The translations under genes and the position numbers were made by a program. Positions 44,303 to 52,855 of a stretch of DNA of 64,000 nt are shown piece after piece; position 1 is the stretch's first letter, and each line of letters starts with the position of its first letter. Below the pieces are notes generated by a model that was not told the DNA's origin, did no database searches, and saw nothing but the letters and a program-made list of their open reading frames with translations. The DNA lies in contig NZ_CP021108.1 of the NCBI RefSeq assembly GCF_002119685.1, forward strand, positions 2,976,001-3,040,000, read 5' to 3'. Origin of the DNA: Bordetella genomosp. 8. Its GTDB lineage: Bacteria > Pseudomonadota > Gammaproteobacteria > Burkholderiales > Burkholderiaceae_B.

Positions 44303-45745
44303 ATGAGAATCAGAGATTGGATCGACCATGCGTCACGCAGTGCTTTACCCCTGGCCGCGGCGGCGGTGCTGACGTGCGCAGGCGCCGCGCACGCTGAAAA
44401 CATCGATATCGGCATCGGGACGCAGGACACGACGACCAATACGGTCACTGGCGGCGTCGTCCTGAAGCAGCTCAACCTGCTGGACAAATTTTTGCCTCGC
44501 ACGGGCAAGTACAAGGACGTTACCTACCGTGTGACGTGGCAGAACGCGACGTCCGGACCGCCCATCACCAACGGCATGGTCGCCGGAAACCTGCAGATCG
44601 GCATGATGGGGGACTATCCGCTGCTGGTGAACGGCGCCACGGGACATGCGACCGGCAACGATACGGAACTCGTCGCGGTGATTGCCTATAACGCGCACGG
44701 CGGCGGCAACGGGCTGGTCGTTCCGAAGGATTCTCCCTACTACGATCTCGAGGACCTGAAAGGCAAGCGCGTGTCGGTGCCGTTCGGCTCGGCGGCCCAC
44801 GGCATGCTGCTGGCCGCCTTGCAGAGCCGCCACCTGCCGCCCGACTATTTCTCGCTCGCCAACCAGTCTCCCGAGGTCGGCAGCACCAGTATCCAGGAAC
44901 ATCGCATCGACGGCCATGCAGACTTCGTTCCCTTCGCGGAACTGCTGCCGTTTCGCGGCTACGCGCGCAAGATCTTCGACGGCGTGGAGACGGGCCAGCC
45001 GACCTTCCACGGGGTGGTCGTGCGCAAGGATTTCGGCCAGAAGTATCCCGAGGTTGTCGTCGCCTACATCAAGGCCTTGATGGCCGCCAACGAGTGGGTA
45101 AGGCAGAACCCCGTGCAGGCGGCGGAACGCATCCAGTCATGGACGAAGGTGGACAAGGAAGTCGTCTACATGTTCCTCGGACCTGGCGGCATCCATACCC
45201 TGGATCCGACCATCAAGCCGAGATGGGTGGACGCGTTGAAGCAGGACTACGCCGTGCTCAAGAAGCTGAACATGGTGAAAGACCTGGACATCGACAAATG
45301 GGTCAATGATTCCTTCGTGCGGCAGGCCTTCAAGGAGTCGGGCCTGGATTACGACAAGCAGCTGGCCAGTCTCGGCAACTACGCGATGCAGGGCAGGGAC
45401 CCTGTGTGCGATACCGACGTCACCGACCCAACGCAGGCGGGACAGATCTGGATGCAAGGCGAATCCATGGTCTCGTTCAGTACGCCCGCATGCACCTTGC
45501 GCGGCGTGAACCAGTATCGCGCCCAGGGCAAGAAGCTGGACGCCGTCTATCTGACCGATAGGGCCCTGGGTATCAAGGTCTTCGCGAGCGACGCCTTCTA
45601 CACGCAGGGTGGGAGCGATGCGGGCCGGCCACTCATCGAGGCCTATCTGCTGAAGCGCGACGCCGAGGCCAGCGCACGGAAATCGCATGCCAAGGTCATC
45701 GACTACGAGCAGGCGCTGCAAGCGGTAGGCGCGGGGGGGAACTGA
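44303..45745 (+). CDS. ABC transporter substrate-binding protein (nitrate/sulfonate type) with C-terminal Cys-containing extension
   Basis: A 480-residue periplasmic receptor; the usual family length is about 320-350. The signal peptide is MRIRDWIDHASRSALPLAAAA ending at AHA. The NMT1/SsuA-like binding domain (VSVPFGSAAHGMLLAAL, VVVRKDF) reaches about residue 350. The C-terminal part (about 360-470) has Cys369 (DPVCDTDV) and Cys397 (FSTPACTLRG), and a block VYLTDRALGIKVFASDAFY that faintly recalls NosL-like metal-binding domains. ATG 44303 is preferred to one nine codons upstream, with AAGG spaced seven bases. It is followed by permease and ATPase genes. Confidence 0.88.
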   Translation: MRIRDWIDHASRSALPLAAAAVLTCAGAAHAENIDIGIGTQDTTTNTVTGGVVLKQLNLLDKFLPRTGKYKDVTYRVTWQNATSGPPITNGMVAGNLQIGMMGDYPLLVNGATGHATGNDTELVAVIAYNAHGGGNGLVVPKDSPYYDLEDLKGKRVSVPFGSAAHGMLLAALQSRHLPPDYFSLANQSPEVGSTSIQEHRIDGHADFVPFAELLPFRGYARKIFDGVETGQPTFHGVVVRKDFGQKYPEVVVAYIKALMAANEWVRQNPVQAAERIQSWTKVDKEVVYMFLGPGGIHTLDPTIKPRWVDALKQDYAVLKKLNMVKDLDIDKWVNDSFVRQAFKESGLDYDKQLASLGNYAMQGRDPVCDTDVTDPTQAGQIWMQGESMVSFSTPACTLRGVNQYRAQGKKLDAVYLTDRALGIKVFASDAFYTQGGSDAGRPLIEAYLLKRDAEASARKSHAKVIDYEQALQAVGAGGN

Positions 45746-45746
45746 A

Positions 45747-46721
45747 ATGGCGCACTCCTTCGACATGGACGTCCGCGACGACATCCAATCTTCGGCCAAT
45801 GCCGCCGTGTCTTCGCCGGTCCCATCCGAGCCGCAAACGTCCGGCCACGCCGGTGCGCAGACGCCGGTCCGCGGGCTCCGGGAGCGCCTCCGCACCGCGC
45901 CGGTGGCACCGGGTGCGGTAGCCGTAGCGGCCAGGACGCGGACTATCGCCGTCAGGCTGTTGTTTCCCGCCGTCTCCATCGGGATCCTGCTGCTAGTGTG
46001 GTACCTGGGTACGCGCTACCGCGTGGAATTCTATGTGCGCTTCAAGAACGTCCCGACGCCCATGGAGGTCCTGCGGGAAGCCGCGAACGTCGTGGGGACG
46101 AACGCATACGCGGTCAACGTACTGAACAGCCTGCGGCGCATTCTGGTCGGATTCGTCATCGCAATGGTGTCCGGCGTGGGCCTGGGCCTGCTGATAGGCC
46201 GCTACGGCGCCATCCGGCGGCTTTTCATGCCGGGCCTGGAGGTGCTGCGGCCCATCCCGGCGATCGCCTGGGTGCCGATGTCCATCATGCTGTGGCCGAC
46301 GACCGAATCGTCCATCGCGTTCATCACCTTCATCGGCGCCTTCTACCCGATCCTGCTGAACACGGTGGACGGCGTGGAGTCGCTCGACGGTGTATTGCTG
46401 CGTGCAGGCCGGTGCCTGGGCGCCAGCGAGGCCAGGCTGTTCTGGTACGTGATCCTGCCGGGCGTCATGCCGAACATCTTCACCGGCCTGGCCGTGGGCA
46501 TGGGCGTTGCCTGGGTGTCGCTGATCGCCGCGGAAATGATCTCCGGCCAGTACGGCGTGGGCTACTACACATGGGAAGCCTATTCGCTCGTCAACTACCC
46601 GGCCATCGTGCTGGGCATGATCACCATCGGCGCGCTGGGCCTGCTTTGCAGCGGCGCCATCAGGCTGGTCGGACGCGCCTTGATGCCATGGCTTGCATAC
46701 GCCAAGGGAGCCCGCAAATGA
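45747..46721 (+). CDS. ABC transporter permease (SsuC/TauC type)
   Basis: A 324-residue inner-membrane permease. A hydrophilic N-terminal tail of about 65 residues, rich in Ala/Pro, precedes six helices. The ATPase-contact loop GASEARLFWYVILPGVMP is clear, as is the core VLRPIPAIAWVPMSIMLW typical of nitrate, sulfonate and taurine permeases. ATG 45747 is one base past the receptor stop, and its TGA overlaps the ATPase start as ATGA. It imports the ligand bound by the upstream receptor. Confidence 0.94.
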   Translation: MAHSFDMDVRDDIQSSANAAVSSPVPSEPQTSGHAGAQTPVRGLRERLRTAPVAPGAVAVAARTRTIAVRLLFPAVSIGILLLVWYLGTRYRVEFYVRFKNVPTPMEVLREAANVVGTNAYAVNVLNSLRRILVGFVIAMVSGVGLGLLIGRYGAIRRLFMPGLEVLRPIPAIAWVPMSIMLWPTTESSIAFITFIGAFYPILLNTVDGVESLDGVLLRAGRCLGASEARLFWYVILPGVMPNIFTGLAVGMGVAWVSLIAAEMISGQYGVGYYTWEAYSLVNYPAIVLGMITIGALGLLCSGAIRLVGRALMPWLAYAKGARK

Positions 46722-47578
46722 ACCAGCCTGACAAGGGCAGTATCGAGTGCCGCGACATCGCGGTGGTATTCGGATCGGGCGACGCGCGAACCGAAGCCGT
46801 CCGCGACGTGTCGCTGACGGTCGCGCCGCACGAGTTCGTGTCGCTGATCGGTCCTTCGGGATGCGGAAAGTCCACGTTGTTGAGCATCGTCGCCGGCTTC
46901 ACCCAGCCCACGCGCGGCGTTGCCACGCTGGACGGCGTCAGGATCAGGAAACCGGGCGCGGAGCGCGGCGTGGTTTTCCAGCAGTATTCGCTGTTCCCAT
47001 GGCTGCGCGTGCGCCAGAACGTGGAGTTCGGCCTGAAGATGGCTGGCGTTCACCGCAGCCGCCGCGAGGCCACGGCGCGCACGCTGCTGGGCCTGGCCGG
47101 ATTGCTGGCGTTCGAGAACCATTACCCGGACCAGCTGTCGGGCGGCATGAAGCAACGTATCGGCATCGTCCGCGCCCTGGCGGCCAACCCGCGGGTATTG
47201 CTCATGGACGAGCCGTTCGGCGCGCTGGACACGCAGACGCGCACCGTCATGCAGGAGATCCTGACCAATATGTGGCAGCGATTCCGCCTGTCCGTGCTTT
47301 TCATCACGCACGACATCGAGGAAGCCGTCTTCCTGTCGGACCGCATTTACGTGATGACGGCGCGGCCGGGCCGCATCAAGGCGGAGATCGCCGTGCCCTT
47401 GCCACGGCCGCGCACGGCCGAGATGTTCGACACGCCCGAGTTCGTCGCGCTGGTGCATCGGCTCAAGGGCTTGATACGCGAGGAATCGCTGGCCGCGATG
47501 GGGCCCGAGCTGAAAGCGGGCGGCATCGAAGGCTTCAGCATGGAAATGGGCCCGAACGGCGTCAACGAGATGCTGTAG
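46718..47578 (+). CDS. ABC transporter ATP-binding protein (SsuB/TauB type)
   Basis: A 286-residue ATPase powering the sulfonate-type importer. Walker A is GPSGCGKST, the Q-loop VVFQQYSLFPW, the signature LSGGMKQR, Walker B LLMDEPFGALD and the switch His in ITHDIEEA. The start ATG overlaps the permease stop (ATGA). The C-terminal tail of about 40 residues ends MGPNGVNEML. The three-gene set receptor/permease/ATPase is complete here and directly precedes a sulfatase. Confidence 0.95.
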   Translation: MNQPDKGSIECRDIAVVFGSGDARTEAVRDVSLTVAPHEFVSLIGPSGCGKSTLLSIVAGFTQPTRGVATLDGVRIRKPGAERGVVFQQYSLFPWLRVRQNVEFGLKMAGVHRSRREATARTLLGLAGLLAFENHYPDQLSGGMKQRIGIVRALAANPRVLLMDEPFGALDTQTRTVMQEILTNMWQRFRLSVLFITHDIEEAVFLSDRIYVMTARPGRIKAEIAVPLPRPRTAEMFDTPEFVALVHRLKGLIREESLAAMGPELKAGGIEGFSMEMGPNGVNEML

Positions 47579-47611
47579 GCCGCGCGTCAGGAATGAACCA
47601 GTTTCCCTACC

Positions 47612-47631
47612 GAGAGCAAGCGAAGGCTCTC
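47612..47631 (+). other. Small stem-loop in the sulfatase leader
   Basis: GAGAGC (47612-47617), 8-base loop, GCTCTC (47626-47631), in the 73-base gap between the ATPase stop and the sulfatase start. It could tune expression between ABC genes and sulfatase or mark a processing site. GGAG for the sulfatase lies seven bases before its ATG. Confidence 0.3.
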
Positions 47632-47651
47632 ACCTTCAATGGAGTTTTACC

Positions 47652-49019
47652 ATGAGCAAGAAACCAAACATCCTGTTCTTTCACGTCGACAATCTCGGCA
47701 TGGGCGAACTCGGGTGCTATGGCGGCGGGAAACTGCGCGGCGCGGACACCAAGCGCATCGACGCGTTCTGCAAGGAGGGCACCAAACTGACCCATTACGT
47801 GGTGGAGCCGCAGTGCACGCCGACGCGTTCCGCGCTGATGACCGGCCGCTACCCGATCCGCTCGGGCAACCATACGATCGCGCTGGGCGGCAACGGCGGC
47901 GGGCTGGTGACCTGGGAAGTCACCATCGCCGAATTGCTGGCCAAGGGCGGATACAAGTCGTCGTGCCTGGGCAAATGGCACATTGGCGCGGAAGAGGGCC
48001 GCTTTCCCACCGATCATGGGTTCGACGAATGGTACGGGCCGCTGCGCACGTACGACGAATGCATGTGGCTGGAAGACCCGCACTACGTGCCCGAGCGTGA
48101 CGGCTATTCGCACATGCACGAAGGCTTCAAGGGGAAGGGCACCCGCGCCCTGCTGGACGAGCAGCTGACGATGGAAACCAAGAAGACCTGCGACCTGGAA
48201 TACCAACGGCGCGGCATCGATTTCATGCAGCGCTGCGTGCGTGACGATGAACCGTTCTTCCTGTATTTCAATCACTCGCTGATGCACTTCCCGATGTCGC
48301 CGCGCGACGAGTTCGTCGGCAAGAGCACCAACGGCGACTGGGGCGATTGCCTGTTGATGCTGGATCACGACTTCGGCGTGCTCCTGGACGAACTGGACCG
48401 CCTGGGCGTGGCGGACGACACCATCGTCATCCTGTGCGGCGACAATGGCGCCGAGGACCATCTTGCCGGTCGCGGGACCGGTGGGTTCTTCGACGGATCG
48501 TATTTCAGTTCGGCGGAAGGCGGCATCCGCACGCCGCTGCTGGCGCGCTGGCCCGGCCGCATTCCCGCCGGCGTCGAAAGCAATGAAATGGTGCACGTCA
48601 CGGATATGTTCACGACGCTGCTGAAATTCGCCGGCAGCGACGTTCCGAAGGACCGCATCGTCGATGGCAGGGACCAGACGGCGTTCTTCCTGGGCGAGCA
48701 GCAGGAATCCAACCGCGACCATTGCATGGTCTGGCTGAAGGACGAACTGCACGCCGTGAAATGGAAGGACTTCAAGATCAACTTCAAGCGCCAGCAACAT
48801 TTCCACGACCCGGAACTGCCGCTCGGTTTCGCGCGCATCACCCACCTGCAGGAGGATCCGAAGGAGCGCGAGGCCGTCAACCAGCGCTACGTGCGCTGGT
48901 GGGTCATGCAGCATGCCCATCGCGTCGTGCGGGAGTTCGAGGATAGCGTCAAGCGCGAGGAGCTGATTCCCCCGGGTTCGGCGTTGGATTTCGTGCCCAA
49001 ATCGGAAATGCGGAGCTAA
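47652..49019 (+). CDS. Sulfatase (Cys-type), linked to FGE
   Basis: A 455-residue sulfatase. Cys55 in CTPTRSALMTGR is the formylglycine precursor. The first metal motif reads FHVDNLGMGELGCYGGG (Asp-Asn), with GKWHIG and ILCGDNGAED as the remaining metal/substrate motifs. No signal peptide, so cytoplasmic. It is followed four bases later by the formylglycine-generating enzyme that should activate it, and preceded by an ABC importer. The organisation implies import of a sulfate ester, then release of sulfate inside the cell. A good ribosome site precedes ATG 47652. Confidence 0.95.
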   Translation: MSKKPNILFFHVDNLGMGELGCYGGGKLRGADTKRIDAFCKEGTKLTHYVVEPQCTPTRSALMTGRYPIRSGNHTIALGGNGGGLVTWEVTIAELLAKGGYKSSCLGKWHIGAEEGRFPTDHGFDEWYGPLRTYDECMWLEDPHYVPERDGYSHMHEGFKGKGTRALLDEQLTMETKKTCDLEYQRRGIDFMQRCVRDDEPFFLYFNHSLMHFPMSPRDEFVGKSTNGDWGDCLLMLDHDFGVLLDELDRLGVADDTIVILCGDNGAEDHLAGRGTGGFFDGSYFSSAEGGIRTPLLARWPGRIPAGVESNEMVHVTDMFTTLLKFAGSDVPKDRIVDGRDQTAFFLGEQQESNRDHCMVWLKDELHAVKWKDFKINFKRQQHFHDPELPLGFARITHLQEDPKEREAVNQRYVRWWVMQHAHRVVREFEDSVKREELIPPGSALDFVPKSEMRS

Positions 49020-49023
49020 AGCC

Positions 49024-50004
49024 ATGGACGCGCCTATGACCGGCTCTTCCGTCCAGAAACGTGCTTGCTGCTGCGCGTCGGGCCAGGGCAAACCGCAGGC
49101 CCCCGCGACGCAAGCGCCTGCCGCCGAAGGCATGGTATGGATAGGCGGGCGCGATTTCACGATGGGGTCCGACGTCTTCTATCGGGAAGAGCGTCCGGCA
49201 CGGCGCGTTACCGCCCCCGACTTCTGGATGGATGTCCATCCCGTGACGAACGAGCAGTTCCGGGCGTTCGTCGACGCCACGGGTTATCGCACGCTGGCCG
49301 AGCGGGCGCCCGATCCCGCGCTATATCCGGACGCGGATCCCGAGCTGCTGGTTCCCGGCTCGCTGGTGTTCACGCAACCGGCCGCGCCTGTCCCGCTGCG
49401 CGACCATCGCCTGTGGTGGGCCTACGTGCCAGGCGCGAGCTGGCGCCATCCCCAGGGTCCGGACAGCGACCTGGCGGGCCTGGAGGACCATCCCGTGGTC
49501 CACGTGTCCTTCGACGATGCGAGCGCGTATGCGGCATGGGCAGGCAAGTCGCTGCCCACCGAGATCGAATGGGAGTTCGCCGCTCGCGGCGGCCTCGAAG
49601 GCGCCGCGTATCCCTGGGGAGATGAATTCGCCCCGGACGGGCGGCACATGGCGAATACCTGGCAGGGAGAGTTTCCGTGGCAGAATTCGGCCGCCGATGG
49701 CTACGAACGGACGTCGCCGGTGAAGTCTTTTCCAGCCAACGGGTATGGGCTGTTCGATGTGGCGGGCAATGTCTGGGAGTGGACGACGACCCCGTACGGC
49801 AGCCCGCCCGGCGTGGCGCCGGCGAAGTCCTGCTGCATACCGGCCTCCGCGTCGAGCGATCCCGCCGCCCGCCTGGTGGTCAAGGGCGGATCCCATCTGT
49901 GCGCGCCCAGCTACTGCCTGCGCTTCCGGCCGGCGGCGCGCCAGGGACAGACGCTGGACACGTCCACCAGCCATATCGGTTTTCGCTGCATCCTGCGGCC
50001 ATGA
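49024..50004 (+). CDS. Formylglycine-generating enzyme (sulfatase-modifying factor, SUMF1 family)
   Basis: A 326-residue FGE that oxidises the sulfatase Cys to formylglycine. The copper/thiol pair is Cys293 and Cys298 (GGSHLCAPSYCLRF), followed by STSHIGFRC. FGE-sulfatase family landmarks are MVWIGGRDFTMGSD, DVHPVTNEQFRAFV, LPTEIEWEFAARGG, YPWGD and GNVWEWT. The N-terminus has three consecutive Cys (residues 15-17) of unknown role. No signal peptide, matching cytoplasmic sulfatases. It is the only FGE in the window and may also serve the sulfatases at 27325 and 29671. Confidence 0.96.
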   Translation: MDAPMTGSSVQKRACCCASGQGKPQAPATQAPAAEGMVWIGGRDFTMGSDVFYREERPARRVTAPDFWMDVHPVTNEQFRAFVDATGYRTLAERAPDPALYPDADPELLVPGSLVFTQPAAPVPLRDHRLWWAYVPGASWRHPQGPDSDLAGLEDHPVVHVSFDDASAYAAWAGKSLPTEIEWEFAARGGLEGAAYPWGDEFAPDGRHMANTWQGEFPWQNSAADGYERTSPVKSFPANGYGLFDVAGNVWEWTTTPYGSPPGVAPAKSCCIPASASSDPAARLVVKGGSHLCAPSYCLRFRPAARQGQTLDTSTSHIGFRCILRP

Positions 50005-50114
50005 GATGCATCGCGGCCACGGCGGACACGCCTGGCCGCCGGCCGGGGAAGTGGGCCGGGATGCGTGGCCGCGGTATGCGCCTTGCAGTCTTTTCACCTT
50101 ACGAGTGCTGTGCC

Positions 50115-51617
50115 ATGACGATTCCCATTGAAGGGAGCAATACCTTGCCGGACCAGCCCGGCAACTCGCTGGCCCCGCCGCGAACCAGTTTCACGCGGGA
50201 GATCCTTGCTGGCGTGGTCACGAGTCTTGCGTTGATCCCCGAAGTCATCTCGTTTTCGTTCATCTCCGGCGTGGAGCCGCGCGCCGCGTTGTTCGCCTCG
50301 GTCGTGCTGCTGGTGATCACATCCCTGTTCGGCGGGCGTCCGGCGATGGTCACCGCCGCTGCCGGTTCGGTCGCGCTGGTCATCGGCCCGATGGTAAACG
50401 CGCATGGCGCCGGCTACATCCTGCCCGCGGTCCTGCTGGCCGGGCTGATCCAGGTGGCCTTCGGCTTGCTGGGGCTGGCGCGGATCGCACGCTTCATTCC
50501 TCGCTCGGTGATGCTGGGCTTCGTCAATGCCTTGGGCATCCTCATTTTCTGTGCCCAGGTACCCCATATCGTCGACAAGCCCGGGCCGGTCTACGTGTTG
50601 TTTGCCGTCACGGTGCTGATCGTGCTGATCGCGCCGCGCTTCAGCCGCGTCGTTCCATCGCCGCTGATCGCGATCGTCGTGGCGACCGGGCTGGCCATTT
50701 CCCTGAACTGGAGCGTGCCCACGGTCGGAACGGGCGATTCCGCCGGCGGCGGATTGCCGGGATTGACGGCCTGGACGGTTCCCTTCGATCTGCAGACCTT
50801 GAAAATCGTATGGCAGACCTCGCTGAGCGTGGCCTTCGTGGGCCTGCTCGAAACCCTGCTGACCGCGAAACTGGTCGACGAGATGACCGACAGCCGTTCG
50901 CGCAAGTCACGGGAATCGTGGGCCCTTGGGCTGGGCAACCTTTGCGCGGGCGTGTTCGGCGGTATCGCCGGTTGCGCCATGATCGGCCAGACGGTGGTCA
51001 ATGTCGGCATCGGCGGCGCGCGTACCCGTATTTCCACCCTGGCGGCCGCCGGCACGCTGCTGTTGCTGATCACCGTGTTGAGCGCCGTGATGGCACGCAT
51101 TCCCATGGTGGCCCTGGCCGCCGTCATGATGGTGGTGGCCGTGAAGACCGTGGACTGGCACAGCGTGCGGCCGGCCACGCTCAGGCGTATGCCGTGGATG
51201 GAAACGTCGGTGATGGCGCTGTCCATCGGCCTCACCGTGTATACGGGCAACCTGGCCCTGGGTGTGGTCGGCGGCGTGCTGCTGGCGACCGTATTGTTCG
51301 CGCGCCGCGCGGCGCACGTGATCCGCACGACGCGCACGGTCAGCGCGGATGGCGGCAGCGTGTGCTACGAGGTCCACGGCCCGCTGTTTTTCGGCAGCAG
51401 CAACGACCTGGTGGAACGCTTCCTGTACGCGGCCGATCCGCGCGACGTGACGATAGACTTCTCCAAGTCGCAAATCCTGGACGCATCGACCGTCGCCGCG
51501 CTCGATTCGGTCGAAGTGAAGTACCGGCAGCACGGCACGGCCGTGCGCTTTACGGGCCTGGACGAGACCAGCCAGGCTTTCCATGCCAGGCTCAGCGGCA
51601 AGCTGAACGTCAGTTGA
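50115..51617 (+). CDS. SulP-family anion transporter with STAS domain
   Basis: A 500-residue inner-membrane SulP (SLC26-type) carrier. The sulfate-transporter core has about 10-14 helices (GVVTSLALIPEVISFSFISG at the first half, GLLETLLTAKLVDEM in the second). The C-terminal STAS domain is at about residues 400-495 (VTIDFSKSQILDASTVAALDSV). It carries sulfate, bicarbonate or similar anions. In this setting it may export or balance sulfate released by the sulfatase. ATG 50115 has a weak ribosome site; in-frame ATGs up to 50058 are possible. Separated from FGE by 110 bases. Confidence 0.93.
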   Translation: MTIPIEGSNTLPDQPGNSLAPPRTSFTREILAGVVTSLALIPEVISFSFISGVEPRAALFASVVLLVITSLFGGRPAMVTAAAGSVALVIGPMVNAHGAGYILPAVLLAGLIQVAFGLLGLARIARFIPRSVMLGFVNALGILIFCAQVPHIVDKPGPVYVLFAVTVLIVLIAPRFSRVVPSPLIAIVVATGLAISLNWSVPTVGTGDSAGGGLPGLTAWTVPFDLQTLKIVWQTSLSVAFVGLLETLLTAKLVDEMTDSRSRKSRESWALGLGNLCAGVFGGIAGCAMIGQTVVNVGIGGARTRISTLAAAGTLLLLITVLSAVMARIPMVALAAVMMVVAVKTVDWHSVRPATLRRMPWMETSVMALSIGLTVYTGNLALGVVGGVLLATVLFARRAAHVIRTTRTVSADGGSVCYEVHGPLFFGSSNDLVERFLYAADPRDVTIDFSKSQILDASTVAALDSVEVKYRQHGTAVRFTGLDETSQAFHARLSGKLNVS

Positions 51618-51688
51618 CACCTCGCGCCATCCGCTTTCCGGGGCGATCGCCCCGAGCACTGCGCCTAGGGTTATCCCTGCTCAAGAAA

Positions 51689-51700
51689 TAAATATATTTA
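51689..51700. promoter_or_regulatory. AT-rich palindrome upstream of ABC operon
   Basis: TAAATATATTTA is a perfect 12-base palindrome inside an AT-rich island (about 51681-51708) in the 170-base gap before the polyamine-type operon. It is the most likely promoter/operator position for that operon. CAAGA (51682-51686) and TCTTG (51706-51710) form an outer inverted pair. No gene is seen in the gap. Confidence 0.4.
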
Positions 51701-51787
51701 CGATATCTTGGCGGTTTGTATCGAACTCGATGCAGGCGAGCGCGCGTCCGTGCCCGCCGGCCTTCTACAAACGACAAGGGGTAGACC

Positions 51788-52849
51788 ATGCAGCGCCGTG
51801 AATTCTTGAAGTCGTCGGCCATCGCGGCCATGGGTATGACCGCCGTCGGGCGGTTTTCGCTGGCCCAGGCCCAGTCGACCGGCACGCTGGCCGAGATGAC
51901 CTGGGGCGGGCTCTGGGGCAACGGGATGGCGCAGTACATCGACGGGCCGTTCGCCAAGCAGACGGGCTGGACGATCACGCAGGACCGCGGCCCCACGCCC
52001 ATCGAGCGCGTGACCAAGCTGAAGATCAACCTGTCGAACCAACCCTACGACCTGGTGCAGCTGCATGACGGCGTGGTGCCCCTGGCGGAATCGCAAGGCG
52101 TGCTCGAAACGCTGGATCCCGCTTCGCCCAACCTGACTTTCCTGAAAGCCATTCCGGACCGCTTCAAGCGCCCGGGCTGGGTCGCGATGATCTATTCGGC
52201 GCTGGGTATCGTCTACAACCCGAAGGAAGTGAAGAACCCGCCGAAGAGCTACGCCGACCTGTGGAACCCTGAGTTCAAGGGGCGTATCGTGCTCCCGGAG
52301 ATCACGCATTCGATCGGCCCCTACATCATTCCGATCGGCGCCATGGCGGCGGGCAAGGACCAGAAGGACGAGAAGGCAGGCTTCGACATGCTGCGCAAGA
52401 TGGTCAAGCTGGATCCGATCTGGGCCAAGGACACGGACACGATCATGAGCTCGCTCCAGACCGGAGAAGCCGTGGTCGGCCTGCTGTACAAGTCGCAAAC
52501 CTATACGGTGCGCGAGAAGGGCGGCCAGGCGGAGTGGGTATTCCCCGCGGAAGGTGCGATTTCCTACCTGGCCGGCACCGGCATCGCGAAGGGGTCGAAG
52601 CACAAGGACCTGGCGGAGAAGTACATCAACATGACGCTGGACCCCGAGTACCAGACCTGGGTGGCCAAGGTGTTCAACTACGCGGGCACCAACCCGGCCA
52701 TGCTGAAGCTGCTGCCGCCGGAACTGCAGGAGCGCGTGCAGTTCACCGATGCGCAGGTGTCGCGCATCATCGACCTGGACCAGGCGTTCATTTCCGCGCG
52801 GCGCGGGGATTGGACAGACCAGTGGAATCGCATCATCAACGGCGCCTGA
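51788..52849 (+). CDS. Polyamine-type ABC transporter substrate-binding protein
   Basis: A 353-residue receptor of the spermidine/putrescine (PotD/PotF-like, SBP family 8/13) group. The N-terminus is a Tat signal, MQRREFLKSSAIAAMGMTA. The mature part has the family features NQPYDLVQLHDG, GIVYNPKEVKNPPKSYADLWNPEFKGRI and LGTGIAKGSKHKDLAEKYIN-like end. It begins a five-gene operon. It could bind polyamines or other small cationic or carboxylate solutes; the acidic pocket residues cannot be assigned by eye. Confidence 0.92.
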   Translation: MQRREFLKSSAIAAMGMTAVGRFSLAQAQSTGTLAEMTWGGLWGNGMAQYIDGPFAKQTGWTITQDRGPTPIERVTKLKINLSNQPYDLVQLHDGVVPLAESQGVLETLDPASPNLTFLKAIPDRFKRPGWVAMIYSALGIVYNPKEVKNPPKSYADLWNPEFKGRIVLPEITHSIGPYIIPIGAMAAGKDQKDEKAGFDMLRKMVKLDPIWAKDTDTIMSSLQTGEAVVGLLYKSQTYTVREKGGQAEWVFPAEGAISYLAGTGIAKGSKHKDLAEKYINMTLDPEYQTWVAKVFNYAGTNPAMLKLLPPELQERVQFTDAQVSRIIDLDQAFISARRGDWTDQWNRIINGA

Positions 52850-52855
52850 TTTTTC

